This document shows positions 48,597 through 57,366 of a DNA stretch of 64,000 bases, in pieces. Origin of the DNA: Microbacterium commune (GTDB lineage Bacteria > Actinomycetota > Actinomycetes > Actinomycetales > Microbacteriaceae). Under the pieces are notes generated by a model. It was not told the DNA's origin and made no database searches. It saw nothing but the letters and a program-made list of their open reading frames with translations. The translations under genes were made by a program, and so were the position numbers. The stretch's first letter is position 1, and each line of letters opens with the position of its first letter. The stretch covers positions 861,727 to 925,726 of the forward strand of contig NZ_JACSPX010000001.1 of the NCBI RefSeq assembly GCF_014836945.1. Reading direction: 5' to 3'.

Positions 48597-48860
48597 ATGA
48601 GCAACCCCGCCTCCGACACCATCACCATGTTCGGCGCCGACTGGTGCCGCGACTGCGTCCGCACCAAGAAGCAGCTCGACGAGCTGGGCATCGAGTACAC
48701 CTACATCGACCTGGTCGCCGATCCGGCGGCTGCGGACATCGCCAAGGAGATCTCGGGCCGGATGAACATCCCCGTCGTCGTCTACCCTGACGCGAGCCAC
48801 CACGTCGAGCCGAGCAACGCCGACGTCGAGGCGAAGCTGCGCGAGCTCTCGCTCATCTGA
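48597..48860 (+). CDS. Glutaredoxin-like protein (mycoredoxin type)
   Basis: An 87-residue thioredoxin-fold protein with the redox motif ADWCRDCVRTKKQLDE and the cis-Pro region MNIPVVVYPDASHHVEPSN. Actinobacteria use such mycoredoxins with mycothiol. The WCRDC site differs from the common WCGYC, so specificity is uncertain. It is followed after 37 nt by an aldehyde dehydrogenase gene. Confidence 0.88.
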   Translation: MSNPASDTITMFGADWCRDCVRTKKQLDELGIEYTYIDLVADPAAADIAKEISGRMNIPVVVYPDASHHVEPSNADVEAKLRELSLI

Positions 48861-48897
48861 CCTCGGTCCGCTTCCTCACCGCCACCGGGACACGACG

Positions 48898-50634
48898 ATG
48901 ACGCAGGAGACGGCGCCGGCCGCCGAACTCGACGACGCGCAGCGCGCGGCCTTGGACGCCGACGTCGACGTGCTGCAGCAGGGTTCGCGCACGTGGGCGC
49001 GACTCACCGTGGGCCAGCGCGCGACGCTGCTGCGAGCACTGCGCTCGAGCGTCGCCGCCGCGGCGGAGGACTGGGCGAACACCGCAGCGGATTCGAAGGG
49101 CCTCGACCGGCGGCATCCGCTGCGCGGCGAGGAGTGGCTGAGCGGCCCGTACTCGGTGCTCGGCGCGCTCGATGCGTACATCGACACCCTCGCGAAGCTG
49201 TCGGCAGGCCGCTCGCCGCTCGACGGCGTGACGCTCGGTCGCGCACCGGGCGATCGCACCACGGTGGCCGCGTTCCCTCTCACCGGGCTCGACCGGTTCC
49301 TGCTGGCCGGATTCAGCGGTGAGGTGTGGCTGCGGCCCGGCGTCACCGCGAGCACGGCCCGTGCGAACGCCGGACTGGCACAGCGGTCGGATGCCCCGGG
49401 CGGCGTCGGTCTCGTGCTGGGTGCGGGTAACGTCACCGCAATCCCCGTGCTCGACGTGCTGTACGAGCTTCTCGCACACAATCGCGTGGCGCTGCTGAAG
49501 GTGAATCCCACGCAGGACTCCCTCGTCGCCGTGTACGAGCGCGCACTGGCGCCGCTGATCGCGCCCGGGTTCCTGCGGATCGTGCGCGGCGGGGCCGCGG
49601 TCGGGTCGTACCTCACGGCGCATCGCGACCTGATGCACGTGCACATCACCGGGTCGGCGGCGACCTTCGACGCCATCGTCTGGGGGCAGCAGCCGCAGGC
49701 CGCGGCGCGTCGGCGAGAGAACCGACCGCTGCTGACGAAGCCGATCACGGCCGAACTCGGCGGTGTGTCGCCCATCATCGTGGTGCCCGGCGAGTGGAGC
49801 GACGCCGACATCGCCTTCCAGGCTGAGCACGTGGCGACCATGCGCCTGCAGAACTGCGGGCACAACTGCATCGCCGGTCAGGTCGTGATCATCTCGTCGG
49901 ACTGGCCGCAGGCCGAGCAGTTCCGCACCGCGCTGCGCCGGGCGTACGCGGCCGCTCCCGAGCGACCGATCTGGTACCCGGGCTCGGCGGCGCGCATGCG
50001 GAGGGCCGCGGAGGACTATCCGGATGCCCTGGTGCTGGCCGACCGGCTGCTGATCGAGATCGGCGACGGCGCGGATGCCACGGCGCTGCAGTCCACAGAG
50101 TACTTCGCCCCGGTGCTCGGCGTCGTCGAGCTGCCCGGCACCGGACAGGCGTTTCTGGATGCCGCGATCGCCCACGCGAACGATGAGCTGCAGGGCACCC
50201 TCGGGGCGAACCTCATCATCGACCCGACCACCGAGAAGTCGCTCGGCAGGGGTTTCGAGCGTGCGATCGCCGAGCTGCGCTACGGGTCGATCGCGATCAA
50301 CGCGTGGACGGCGTTCGGGTTCATCACGCCGACGCTGACCTGGGGCGCGTTCCCGGGCAGCACCCTCGACGACGTCGGCAGCGGCATCGGGGTGGTTCAC
50401 AACGCCCTGCTGCTCGACGACGTGGAGCGGTCGGTCCTGCGCGGGCCGTTCCGTCCCTTCCCGCGGTCGCTGCCCCTGCTGAACGGCGGCGGTCGCATCA
50501 CGATCCTGCCGACCCCGCCATGGTTCGTCTCGTCGCGCACCGGATCCGCCGTGAGCGAGGGCCTCACCAGGTTCCGCGCTCACGGCGGCATCCCGGTGCT
50601 TCTGCGCACGCTGCTCCGGGCGCTGCGCGCCTGA
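48898..50634 (+). CDS. Aldehyde dehydrogenase family protein
   Basis: Its 578 residues are longer than the usual 480-500. The cofactor region is GGVGLVLGAGNVTAIP, the general base is in TAELGGVSPIIVV, and the nucleophile is in LQNCGHNCIAGQVVI. The C-terminal part carries family motifs (SIAINAWTAFGF). The extra length lies in an N-terminal helical stretch and an extended C-terminus (RPFPRSLPLLNGGGRI onward). The substrate is unknown. It may be cotranscribed with the glutaredoxin. Confidence 0.85.
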   Translation: MTQETAPAAELDDAQRAALDADVDVLQQGSRTWARLTVGQRATLLRALRSSVAAAAEDWANTAADSKGLDRRHPLRGEEWLSGPYSVLGALDAYIDTLAKLSAGRSPLDGVTLGRAPGDRTTVAAFPLTGLDRFLLAGFSGEVWLRPGVTASTARANAGLAQRSDAPGGVGLVLGAGNVTAIPVLDVLYELLAHNRVALLKVNPTQDSLVAVYERALAPLIAPGFLRIVRGGAAVGSYLTAHRDLMHVHITGSAATFDAIVWGQQPQAAARRRENRPLLTKPITAELGGVSPIIVVPGEWSDADIAFQAEHVATMRLQNCGHNCIAGQVVIISSDWPQAEQFRTALRRAYAAAPERPIWYPGSAARMRRAAEDYPDALVLADRLLIEIGDGADATALQSTEYFAPVLGVVELPGTGQAFLDAAIAHANDELQGTLGANLIIDPTTEKSLGRGFERAIAELRYGSIAINAWTAFGFITPTLTWGAFPGSTLDDVGSGIGVVHNALLLDDVERSVLRGPFRPFPRSLPLLNGGGRITILPTPPWFVSSRTGSAVSEGLTRFRAHGGIPVLLRTLLRALRA

Positions 50635-50650
50635 CCCCCCTGCCCGCCGA

Positions 50651-51526
50651 TCAGAGGTCGTCGCCGGAGACGGCGAAGGTGTCGCAGACGCCGAGTCCGT
50701 TCTTGTAGCCGTTGGCGAACCACGCCTGGCGCTGCTCGCTGCTGCCGTGCGTGAAGCTCTCGGGGTTGACCCGACCCGCCTGCTGCTCCTGGATGTTGTC
50801 GTCGCCGACGGTGAACGCGGCGTTCAGGGCGTCGGTGATCTGCGCCTCGGTCGGCTTCTGGAGGTACGCGACGCCGTTCTCGTCCTTCTGCTCGGTGACA
50901 TCACCCAGCCAGGCGCCTGCGTAGCAGTCAGCCTGCAGCTCGGTGCGCACGCCGTTGCTGTCGGGTCCGGTGCCGTTGTTCGGATACTTCTCCATCGTGC
51001 CGGTGATGTTCTGGATGTGGTGGCCCCACTCGTGTCCGACGATGTACAGCTGGGAGAGCTCGCCGGCGGACGCGCCGAACTGATCCCGCATGAGCTGGAA
51101 GAACGTCGGGTCGATGTAGACGCCCTGCTCGGGCGGGCAGTAGAACGGCCCGACGGCGTTCGAGGCGGTGCCGCACTGGGTGGAGGTCGCGCCGTCGACC
51201 ACGGTCATCGTCGGCGGCTGGTAGCCGTCGACGTGCTGCTGCCAGTAGTCGTCGAGAAGCACCTGCGCGCCCGCCATGCGGCAGTCGTCGTTCGTGTTCG
51301 CGTCCTGCCCGGTGTCGCACTCGGACAGCGCCTCACCGCTCGAGGCGGGTTCGTTCCCGCCGCCGGGCGCCCCGCCGACCAGGCCCGTGAGATCGGGACC
51401 GCCGAGCATGGCCACGACGAGCGCGACGAGACCGAGAACACCTGCTCCACCACCGGCGATCGCGGCACCCCGCCCACGACGGCGAGTGGTGTTGCCCGAG
51501 ATGTCGGCATCCGGATTGAAAGTCAT
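50651..51526 (-). CDS. Neutral zinc metallopeptidase (YpfJ family), membrane-anchored
   Basis: From ATG 51526 it has 291 residues: a basic cytoplasmic tail (RRRGRG), one membrane segment (AIAGGGAGVLGLVALVVAML), then an external domain with the zinc motif YIVGHEWGHHIQNITG and the downstream RTELQADCYAGAWLGD containing the third ligand. SFTHGSSEQRQAWFANGY ends the family core. There is no strong ribosome-binding site for any start. It is convergent with the aldehyde dehydrogenase gene. Substrate unknown. Confidence 0.88.
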   Translation of the reverse strand: MTFNPDADISGNTTRRRGRGAAIAGGGAGVLGLVALVVAMLGGPDLTGLVGGAPGGGNEPASSGEALSECDTGQDANTNDDCRMAGAQVLLDDYWQQHVDGYQPPTMTVVDGATSTQCGTASNAVGPFYCPPEQGVYIDPTFFQLMRDQFGASAGELSQLYIVGHEWGHHIQNITGTMEKYPNNGTGPDSNGVRTELQADCYAGAWLGDVTEQKDENGVAYLQKPTEAQITDALNAAFTVGDDNIQEQQAGRVNPESFTHGSSEQRQAWFANGYKNGLGVCDTFAVSGDDL

Positions 51527-51623
51527 GCTGAAAAGGTAGCGCTCCGCGACGTCCGACGACGAGGGCTTGACGAAGCGGCCCCCGGCGGTCATCTGCGCAC
51601 GAAGCGAGGCCTATGCTCGGGTC

Positions 51624-52613
51624 ATGGCGACGACGATCACGATCACAGGTGCCGGCGGACAGATCGGCTACGCCCTTCTCTTCCGCATCGCGGCGGGAGA
51701 CATGCTCGGACCGGACGAGCACGTCAGGCTGCGGCTGCTCGAGATCCCCCAGGGGCTGCGCGCGGCGGAGGGCGCGGCGCTCGAGCTGCAGGACGGCGCG
51801 TTCGAGCTGCTCGACGACGTGGAGGTGACGGACGACGCCGAGGTCGGGTTCGACGGCGCGAACCTCGCGCTGCTCGTCGGCGCGCGTCCGCGCGGACCCG
51901 GCATGGAACGCGGCGACCTGCTCGCCGCCAACGGAGGTATCTTCGGCCCGCAGGGCCGCGCGATCGCAGCGGCCGCGGCATCCGACATCCGTGTCACGGT
52001 CGTCGGCAATCCCGCCAACACGAACGCGCTGATCGCCTCCTCGTCGGCCGACGGCGTTCCCGCCGAACGGTTCACGGCGCTCACGCGCCTCGACGAGAAT
52101 CGCGCCCGCGCGCAGCTCGCGCAGACGCTCGGCGCACCGGTCACCCTGGTGCGCCGCGTGCCGATCTGGGGCAATCATTCGGCCACGCAGTTCCCCGACA
52201 TCTCGCACGCGACGATCGACGGCGCGCCGGTCGCCGAACGTCTCGAGGCGGCTGTGGGAGACGTGCGCGCGTGGCAGGAGCAGACGTTCATCCCCCGGGT
52301 GGCGAAGCGCGGCGCCGAGATCATCGAGGTGCGCGGGTCGTCGTCGGTGGCGTCCGCGGCGAGCGCGACCATCGATCACGTGCGCGACTGGGTGCACGGC
52401 AGCGACGACTGGACCAGCGCGGGCGTCGTCTCACGTGGCGAGTACGGTGTGCCGGAGGGACTGATCTCGTCGTTCCCGGTGCGTTCGTCCGGCGGAGCGT
52501 GGCAGATCGTCGAGGGCCTGGAGCTGGATGGCTGGGCCCGGGCTCGCATCGACGCATCGGTGGCCGAGCTCGTCGACGAGCGCGAGACGGTGCGCTCGCT
52601 CGGCCTCATCTGA
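51624..52613 (+). CDS. mdh: Malate dehydrogenase
   Basis: Interconverts malate and oxaloacetate with NAD. ATG 51624 gives 329 residues beginning [20 protein letters not shown]. Substrate and catalytic residues lie in [40 protein letters not shown] and [14 protein letters not shown] with the catalytic His. It is the cytosolic-type MDH common in actinobacteria. The resolvase-like gene follows after 75 nt. Confidence 0.95.
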   Translation: MATTITITGAGGQIGYALLFRIAAGDMLGPDEHVRLRLLEIPQGLRAAEGAALELQDGAFELLDDVEVTDDAEVGFDGANLALLVGARPRGPGMERGDLLAANGGIFGPQGRAIAAAAASDIRVTVVGNPANTNALIASSSADGVPAERFTALTRLDENRARAQLAQTLGAPVTLVRRVPIWGNHSATQFPDISHATIDGAPVAERLEAAVGDVRAWQEQTFIPRVAKRGAEIIEVRGSSSVASAASATIDHVRDWVHGSDDWTSAGVVSRGEYGVPEGLISSFPVRSSGGAWQIVEGLELDGWARARIDASVAELVDERETVRSLGLI

Positions 52614-52688
52614 GCGCCCGCTCCGCCTCCCGGAGTGCGGACGCGGCCGATGCCGGTCTCGGGCAGAATGGATGCCGGAGGTGCGGCG

Positions 52689-53156
52689 ATGACCGATGCG
52701 ATGAACCCGACGGGTGGCGAGGCGGAGATTGCGCTGACCAGTCCGCTGCATCTGCCGCACGCCGCCGCGAACTGCCCGAAGTGCCTGGCGGACGATGATC
52801 ACGGATGGTGGTCGGCCCGACCGGAGGGAACACGCCTGGTGGGGCTCGTCGTCGCGCGCGACGGAATGCCGTCGGTGACTCAGCAGCGCGATGACCTCAC
52901 CCGGTTCGGCGTGCCCATCGAGGGCTTCCGCCACCCCGCCCCGGAGATCCTGGAGAGCTGGGGCGACCGCCTGGCACGGCTGATCGAGACGCTGCGCCCG
53001 GGTGACGTGCTCGTCGTGGCGAATGTGCACGCTCTGGGTCGCGACCGCGATGAGGAGTCGCGCACGATCTCCGACCTGCGCCGGCGCGGCATCATGGTGA
53101 AGGTGCTCGGGCATCACGCCCGGCATCTCGCAGACGCCGAGACGCCGCCCGTCTGA
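52689..53156 (+). CDS. Resolvase-like protein lacking the catalytic serine
   Basis: ATG 52689 with GGAGGT six bases upstream gives 155 residues. The N-terminus carries NCPKCLADDDHGWW, possibly half of a metal site. The rest follows the serine recombinase catalytic domain: RLVGLVVARDGMPSVTQQRDDL, then DRLARLIETLRPGDVLVV, NVHALGRDRDEESRTISDL and RRRGIMVKVL. Where active enzymes have Y-x-R-V-S, this has V-A-R-D-G, so the nucleophile is missing. No DNA-binding domain is attached. It is probably a domesticated, non-recombining relative. Confidence 0.72.
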   Translation: MTDAMNPTGGEAEIALTSPLHLPHAAANCPKCLADDDHGWWSARPEGTRLVGLVVARDGMPSVTQQRDDLTRFGVPIEGFRHPAPEILESWGDRLARLIETLRPGDVLVVANVHALGRDRDEESRTISDLRRRGIMVKVLGHHARHLADAETPPV

Positions 53157-53191
53157 CGTCGCCCGAGCTCAGCGCCGACGCCAGGTCCTGA

Positions 53192-53833
53192 TCACTCCGC
53201 CGGAATCCAGGTGAGGGTGGACACGCACAGGTCGAACAGTGCCTTCATCTGCAGCAGCGGTGGGTCGTCGGCGGGTACATCCGCTCCGCGCAGCAGGACG
53301 AGGGTCATCAGCAGCGCGCGTCGACGTCCGCTGCCGGGAACCGGAGTGAGATAGGCGACGGTGGTGACGCGCAGCTGCTCGCCGTCGAGCATGTCGGTCG
53401 TCTCCCGTTCCATGCGCATGATGCGCTTGTCCCCGAGCAGGGGCGTGGCGCCGTCGGCGAGGATGGCCGCCCGCACGTACGAGTCGAGCGTCTGGCCGGC
53501 CTCGGCGTGCTGGACGCTCGCGGTGAGCGATGCCGGGAGATATGCACTCTCGGGCGCCTCGTCCGCCGGCGTGAACATCGCCAAGGTCGACACCTTGCGC
53601 ATCTGGGTGAACGCCTGGTCCACCATCACCCGCAGGCGGGCGAGGAGGTCGGGGCGGTGCGCCTGCATCGTGCGCGTGCGGATCTTCGCCAGCATCCGCT
53701 CCTGCTCGTCCTCGTCGACGCCGCGACGCACCCAGCCGGGCGGCAGCACGAGAGAGAAGTCGGGGTCGGGTTTGCCGCCGAGCAGCTCGCGCAGGCCCAC
53801 GCGCGTCGCGGAGCCGTGTGGGACGTCGGTCAC
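53192..53833 (-). CDS. Type VII cassette A accessory protein (GW-motif family)
   Basis: A 213-residue soluble protein, last of cassette A; its GTG overlaps the previous stop as GTGA. No named domain is recognised. It is homologous to the 195-residue protein of cassette B: FSLVLPPGWVRRGVDEDE here against YSILMPSGWSRYRVDADG there, followed in both by a helix ending RPDLxxxxR. It has no signal peptide or membrane segment. Conservation of this gene in both cassettes suggests a chaperone or specificity role, but this is inference. Confidence 0.68.
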   Translation of the reverse strand: MTDVPHGSATRVGLRELLGGKPDPDFSLVLPPGWVRRGVDEDEQERMLAKIRTRTMQAHRPDLLARLRVMVDQAFTQMRKVSTLAMFTPADEAPESAYLPASLTASVQHAEAGQTLDSYVRAAILADGATPLLGDKRIMRMERETTDMLDGEQLRVTTVAYLTPVPGSGRRRALLMTLVLLRGADVPADDPPLLQMKALFDLCVSTLTWIPAE

Positions 53834-54645
53834 GGCGTGCTCCTTCGGATCGGGTCGAGCGTGAACAGGGTGCCCAACGGCGCGGCCAGCGCCTGCTCCA
53901 GCGCGGCGTCGTCGAGAAAACCGCGCTCGCGCAGGATCTGCAGGGCGGTGTCGCGGTCATGCTGGATGGAGCTGCGCTGGTCTGCGGGCAGCGCAGCGAC
54001 TGCCCGCGCCGCGCGTTCGCGGTCTGTGATGGTCACGGGTCGGGTCGACTCGGGGGCCGCCTCAGCGGAGCGAACCCGGAAGCGCAGCAGCACGACCACG
54101 GCGAGCAGCGCGCCGAGCGCGAGAGCGCCCCAGACAGGTATGAGCATGACCTGATCGAGCCGGTAGCCGTCGCGCGCGGCCACGGTCGGCATGCTGGCCG
54201 AGGCGAAGCCGGCGGCGATGGCGCTGACGACCGCGATGCCGCACACCAGGCCCGACCAGCGGGCGCCGCTGCGCAGCCACAGCAGTCCGGTGACGAGCAG
54301 CATGACCGCCCCGACGGTGAACGCGGCAGCGGCCACGGGAACCGAGGTCGCCGCCGGCACCCGGTCGATGAGATACGACTCGGCGCCCAGCACCGCCATG
54401 CCGGCGACAGGAGCGATCACGCCGATGATCGCCAGCACCGCCAGCACCGCAGTGGAGCCGCGCTGTGCCGGGCTCGGCGTGCGCCGGGTGAGGATCTCGG
54501 CGACCGCCGCGCCGTCGCTGCCGAACGTCGCCACAAGGTCGGGATGCTCTTGAAAGGCCACCGCCTCCAGCATCCCGAGCCGCGGCTCCTCGGCGGCCGA
54601 GCGCGCGCGGGCCCAGGATCGTGCGTCCGGGTGAGTGAGCGTCAT
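53830..54645 (-). CDS. Type VII cassette A multi-span membrane protein
   Basis: The 271-residue protein has a soluble N-terminus of about 65 residues, then about five hydrophobic segments (STAVLAVLAIIGVIAPVAGM; AAAAFTVGAVMLLVTGLLWL; SGLVCGIAVVSAIAAGFA; LIPVWGALALGALLAVVVLL) and a cytoplasmic helical C-terminus. It matches no known Ecc component. The ATG overlaps the previous stop (ATGA) and its own stop overlaps the next gene. Its position matches, by type only, the 162-residue membrane protein of cassette B. Confidence 0.68.
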   Translation of the reverse strand: MTLTHPDARSWARARSAAEEPRLGMLEAVAFQEHPDLVATFGSDGAAVAEILTRRTPSPAQRGSTAVLAVLAIIGVIAPVAGMAVLGAESYLIDRVPAATSVPVAAAAFTVGAVMLLVTGLLWLRSGARWSGLVCGIAVVSAIAAGFASASMPTVAARDGYRLDQVMLIPVWGALALGALLAVVVLLRFRVRSAEAAPESTRPVTITDRERAARAVAALPADQRSSIQHDRDTALQILRERGFLDDAALEQALAAPLGTLFTLDPIRRSTP

Positions 54646-55277
54646 GATGCGGTCAGGCTATCAACCCAGGTGTCGGCGTGCTGCGCCTCCAGCAGGCGCG
54701 GTGCGCGCGCCCGGCGGGTGCGCTCGTCGGGGCCCACGAGCTGCAGCGATGCCGTGAACGCCTGGATCGACGGCGAGACGATGCCCAGCAGGTCCGCGAA
54801 GGTGGGTTCGACCGACACGATCACCACGACGTCGTCGTCGAACGCGAAGACGATGTCGTAGCCGAGCGCGTCGGCGTCGCCGATCCGCTCGGCTCGTGGC
54901 ACGAGCACGCCCGGTCCCAGCCCCTCGGACTCGAACAGGATGCCGTCACCGGGTCCTGGCGGCTCGCCGTCGCCTCGCGCCATCACGACGTGCACGAAGA
55001 CGCAGACCGGATGCTGCGCCGGCCACACCTGGAAGGCGAGCGCGTCGTCGCTGCGACGGTGCGCGAGCCCGGCGCGCAGGATCTCGCGAACGAGCGGCTC
55101 GGCATCCGGGGACCAGTGCTGGGCCCATGCCGTCTGCAGCAGCGCGGTGTTCTCGCCCACCCATGCCGCGGCCTCGGCGGAGGTCTCGAACGCAGGCAGG
55201 GCGAGCCAGCCGGCGTCCAGCGAGGTGCCGGTGATTCGCCAGGTGCCGGGCGCCCACCCGGAGGGGAACGAGATCAC
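54642..55277 (-). CDS. Type VII cassette A soluble accessory protein
   Basis: GTG 55277, with GGGAG seven bases upstream and a GTGA overlap with the preceding stop, gives 211 residues starting VISFPSGWAPGTW. An ATG at 55295 is the alternative. It is a mixed alpha/beta protein without signal or membrane segments; GPGVLVPRAERIGDADALGY and the late FAFDDDVVVIVSVEP strand stand out. It shows weak resemblance to the 182-residue protein of cassette B. It immediately follows the effector-like gene, where an immunity or chaperone protein is often found. Confidence 0.62.
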   Translation of the reverse strand: MISFPSGWAPGTWRITGTSLDAGWLALPAFETSAEAAAWVGENTALLQTAWAQHWSPDAEPLVREILRAGLAHRRSDDALAFQVWPAQHPVCVFVHVVMARGDGEPPGPGDGILFESEGLGPGVLVPRAERIGDADALGYDIVFAFDDDVVVIVSVEPTFADLLGIVSPSIQAFTASLQLVGPDERTRRARAPRLLEAQHADTWVDSLTAS

Positions 55278-56518
55278 AGCACTGCTCCCAGCCATGGCAC
55301 GCGCTTGCTGATCGCCTGATCGCCGTGCCCGGTCCAGTTCGCGATCTTGTCGGTCATCTTGATCGGCCCGGCGATCATCATGTGCGTGAACTCCCACGCG
55401 GCCGGCACGGTGGTCGAACGCGCCCAGCCCTGCGAGCCCGCCGTCATGGTCTCGACCATCCCGGTGAGCTTCGTGGTGTCCTTGCCGAGCAGGAAGCGGC
55501 TGAACACGTCGCCGACGCCGGCCGGGTTGTTCAGCTGCCAGAACGTGCGCCCGCTCTGCACGAGCCCGCTCATGCCGCCGCCCGCGAACCGCCCCGCCAT
55601 GGTGACGCTGCGCAGCTGCGCTCCGGCGGCGCTCCACGTGGCGGGCTTGAAGGCGGCGAAGGTGTCGCCGGCGAAGCTGAGCACGCCGCTTCGGCCCTGG
55701 AAGAGCTTTCCCGCGCTGCCGAACGGGATCACGCCGACGATCGCGAGTGCGAGGTCCGTCCCGCTCGCATCGTCGCGGAAGAACTGGTAGGCGACCGCCG
55801 CCAGGGTCGCAACCGCGACCGCGGCGCTGATCGCGGCGATCACGGGGCCCCCGATGACGATGGCGGCGACGGCGAGCACGGTGCCCGCCACCTGCAGCAC
55901 CTGGACGAACACGGCGACGCCGCCGTCGATGTTGTCCCAGCGGCTGTCCTCGATCTTGCCGTCGAAGGCGTCTTCGATCCGGTCGGCGGTGCTGTCGAAG
56001 ACCTCCTCCCACGAGTCGACGTCGGTGTCGAAGTCCTTCAGGGCGCTCTGGTACTCGTCGTGCAGCCGCTGCTTCTCGCGGTCCTCGGTGTCGTTCTGCT
56101 CGCCCATGCTCTGCTTCTCGTCGTCGCTGCGCCACGGAGCAGGCTCCGCCCAGAAGGGCCGGTCGAGGTATCCGGGAGCCGCGTCATATGCGGCTCGTGC
56201 CTCTTCGCACGTGCGCACGCGCACGAGGATGCGCGGCTGGTATTCGCCGAGCGCGTCGGCGTACTCGACGAGGATGGGGCCGGTCGGCGGGTAGAGGGCG
56301 GCGGCGCGACCCAGTTCGATGTGGGTGTCGCCGACGATCTCCTGCAGCTTCTCGACGGCCTTGCCCTTCATCCCCGATGCCTGGTCGGCCAATCGCCGCA
56401 GGAACGCGGCGCTGGTCTGCATCTGCTCGCCCAGCGTCGTGATCTCGGTTCCGCGCGCCCGGATCGCGCCTGACTCGCCCTCGAGTGCGACGACCTGGCG
56501 TCCCTTGGGTGAAAGCAT
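55274..56518 (-). CDS. Cassette A large putative type VII substrate
   Basis: ATG 56518 with GGGAG upstream gives 414 residues. The N-terminal 120 residues are helical and resemble actinobacterial T7SS signal domains (IRARGTEITTLGEQMQTSAA; YADALGEYQPRILVRVRTCEEA). A charged coiled region follows (about 135-200), then a hydrophobic hairpin (FVQVLQVAGTVLAVAAIVIG; PVIAAISAAVAVATLAAVA) and about 150 residues without a recognised toxin fold. The layout parallels the 441-residue protein of cassette B, with DLALAIVGVIPFGSAGKL here against DVALAAVGLLPFGIGKVL there. It could be a secreted effector or a membrane component. Confidence 0.7.
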   Translation of the reverse strand: MLSPKGRQVVALEGESGAIRARGTEITTLGEQMQTSAAFLRRLADQASGMKGKAVEKLQEIVGDTHIELGRAAALYPPTGPILVEYADALGEYQPRILVRVRTCEEARAAYDAAPGYLDRPFWAEPAPWRSDDEKQSMGEQNDTEDREKQRLHDEYQSALKDFDTDVDSWEEVFDSTADRIEDAFDGKIEDSRWDNIDGGVAVFVQVLQVAGTVLAVAAIVIGGPVIAAISAAVAVATLAAVAYQFFRDDASGTDLALAIVGVIPFGSAGKLFQGRSGVLSFAGDTFAAFKPATWSAAGAQLRSVTMAGRFAGGGMSGLVQSGRTFWQLNNPAGVGDVFSRFLLGKDTTKLTGMVETMTAGSQGWARSTTVPAAWEFTHMMIAGPIKMTDKIANWTGHGDQAISKRVPWLGAVL

Positions 56519-56530
56519 GTCCGTCTCCCG

Positions 56531-56887
56531 TCACCGCGCCGACGCGGGGGCGTGTGCGGCCGGGCGCGCCTCGCTCTGCGCGCCGGTCACATCGATCTCC
56601 ATCTGGGAAGCGGTCTCGACATCCCAGTCCCGCAGTCCGTCGAGCACGCCCTGCACATGCTTCTGCACCTTGTCGATGTCGGTGCTGAGCTCGGTGCGCT
56701 TGTCGTCCCAGCGGCTCTCGAAGTCGTGCACCCGGCGACCCAGCTTGGTCTTGCCGTAGGGCGACCCGATCGCCTCCTGGACCGCGGCGGTGCGCGATGC
56801 CGCGTCGGTCAGCTCCTGCACGATCGACTTCAGCTGGTCGTTGACCTCGCTCAGCTCGGTGTAGCGGACCCAGATCCCGTCGGCCAT
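56531..56887 (-). CDS. Cassette A small helical partner protein
   Basis: A 118-residue all-helical protein with GGGAGGGG before its ATG. The central segment RVHDFESRWDDKRTELSTDI is shared with the cassette B protein (KVGDFESAWNRKRDKLNENL), and both end the helical part with a D-W-D-x-E-T-A pattern. Length and hairpin-like helices recall WXG100-superfamily partners, but no W-x-G is visible. It is likely a partner of the WXG100 protein or of the large downstream protein. Confidence 0.7.
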   Translation of the reverse strand: MADGIWVRYTELSEVNDQLKSIVQELTDAASRTAAVQEAIGSPYGKTKLGRRVHDFESRWDDKRTELSTDIDKVQKHVQGVLDGLRDWDVETASQMEIDVTGAQSEARPAAHAPASAR

Positions 56888-56928
56888 TGCGACCCCTCCC
56901 GTCGTGTCGACCCCTGGTGGAACAGAAC

Positions 56929-56957
56929 AGGGGCCGACCGATCATCGGTCGGCCCCT
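56929..56957 (-). promoter_or_regulatory. Strong intercistronic hairpin after WXG100 gene A
   Basis: A near-perfect palindrome: AGGGGCCGACCGAT and ATCGGTCGGCCCCT around one base. It lies between the WXG100 stop and the next gene on the same strand. It may partly terminate transcription or protect the upstream mRNA, giving more WXG100 than downstream protein. A comparable hairpin follows copy B. Confidence 0.65.
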
Positions 56958-56976
56958 CGGGACTGCGTGCGCGGAC

Positions 56977-57264
56977 TCAGCCGCCGGCGAGCTGCTGATC
57001 CAGATCCTGGATCGCGCGCATCATGCCCAGCAGCGACTCCGACATGTCGTTGATGCCGTCCACCGCGGTCTTCAGACCCGTGGTCAGCTCACCGTAGCCC
57101 TCACCGAACTTGCCCGACGCGTGCTGCGTCTTGAAGTCCTCACCCAGCAGCGTGTCCACCTGCCCCTTCAGGGTGTCCAGCTGACCCTGAATGTCATCAC
57201 GAGCCTGCGACAGCGACGACGCCACCTGCTCCATCTCCGCATAAGACGCACCGAAATCGGCCAT
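56977..57264 (-). CDS. WXG100-family (ESAT-6-like) protein, copy A
   Basis: ATG 57264, with GGAGGT seven bases upstream, gives 95 residues, the usual size. Two helices (ASYAEMEQVASSLSQARDDI; GELTTGLKTAVDGINDMSES) flank the turn GEDFKTQHASGKFGEGY, which replaces the classical W-x-G. Such proteins form helical-hairpin dimers and are exported by EccC-type ATPases. The protein is identical to copy B at 60723-61010. It heads cassette A. A start at GTG 57273 would place the ribosome-binding site inside the gene. Confidence 0.88.
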   Translation of the reverse strand: MADFGASYAEMEQVASSLSQARDDIQGQLDTLKGQVDTLLGEDFKTQHASGKFGEGYGELTTGLKTAVDGINDMSESLLGMMRAIQDLDQQLAGG

Positions 57265-57346
57265 CGTCAACACCTCCGAAAATCATCCGAACCGGACCAC
57301 CCCGGCCCGACACCCCCAAGCTACAAGATGCCCGCACCACCGAGCC

Positions 57347-57364
57347 ATGGGGACAACTCCCCAT
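57347..57364. repeat. Inverted repeat upstream of WXG100 copy A
   Basis: ATGGGG-ACAACT-CCCCAT lies between the stop of the 182-residue gene and WXG100 copy A and is conserved exactly upstream of copy B. It could be an operator or a weak terminator. Confidence 0.55.
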
Positions 57365-57366
57365 CG

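Noticed and set aside
48898..50634. Aldehyde dehydrogenase as a fusion of two enzymes because of its length
   Set aside because: The extra residues form N- and C-terminal extensions without a second domain, and all catalytic motifs belong to one ALDH core.
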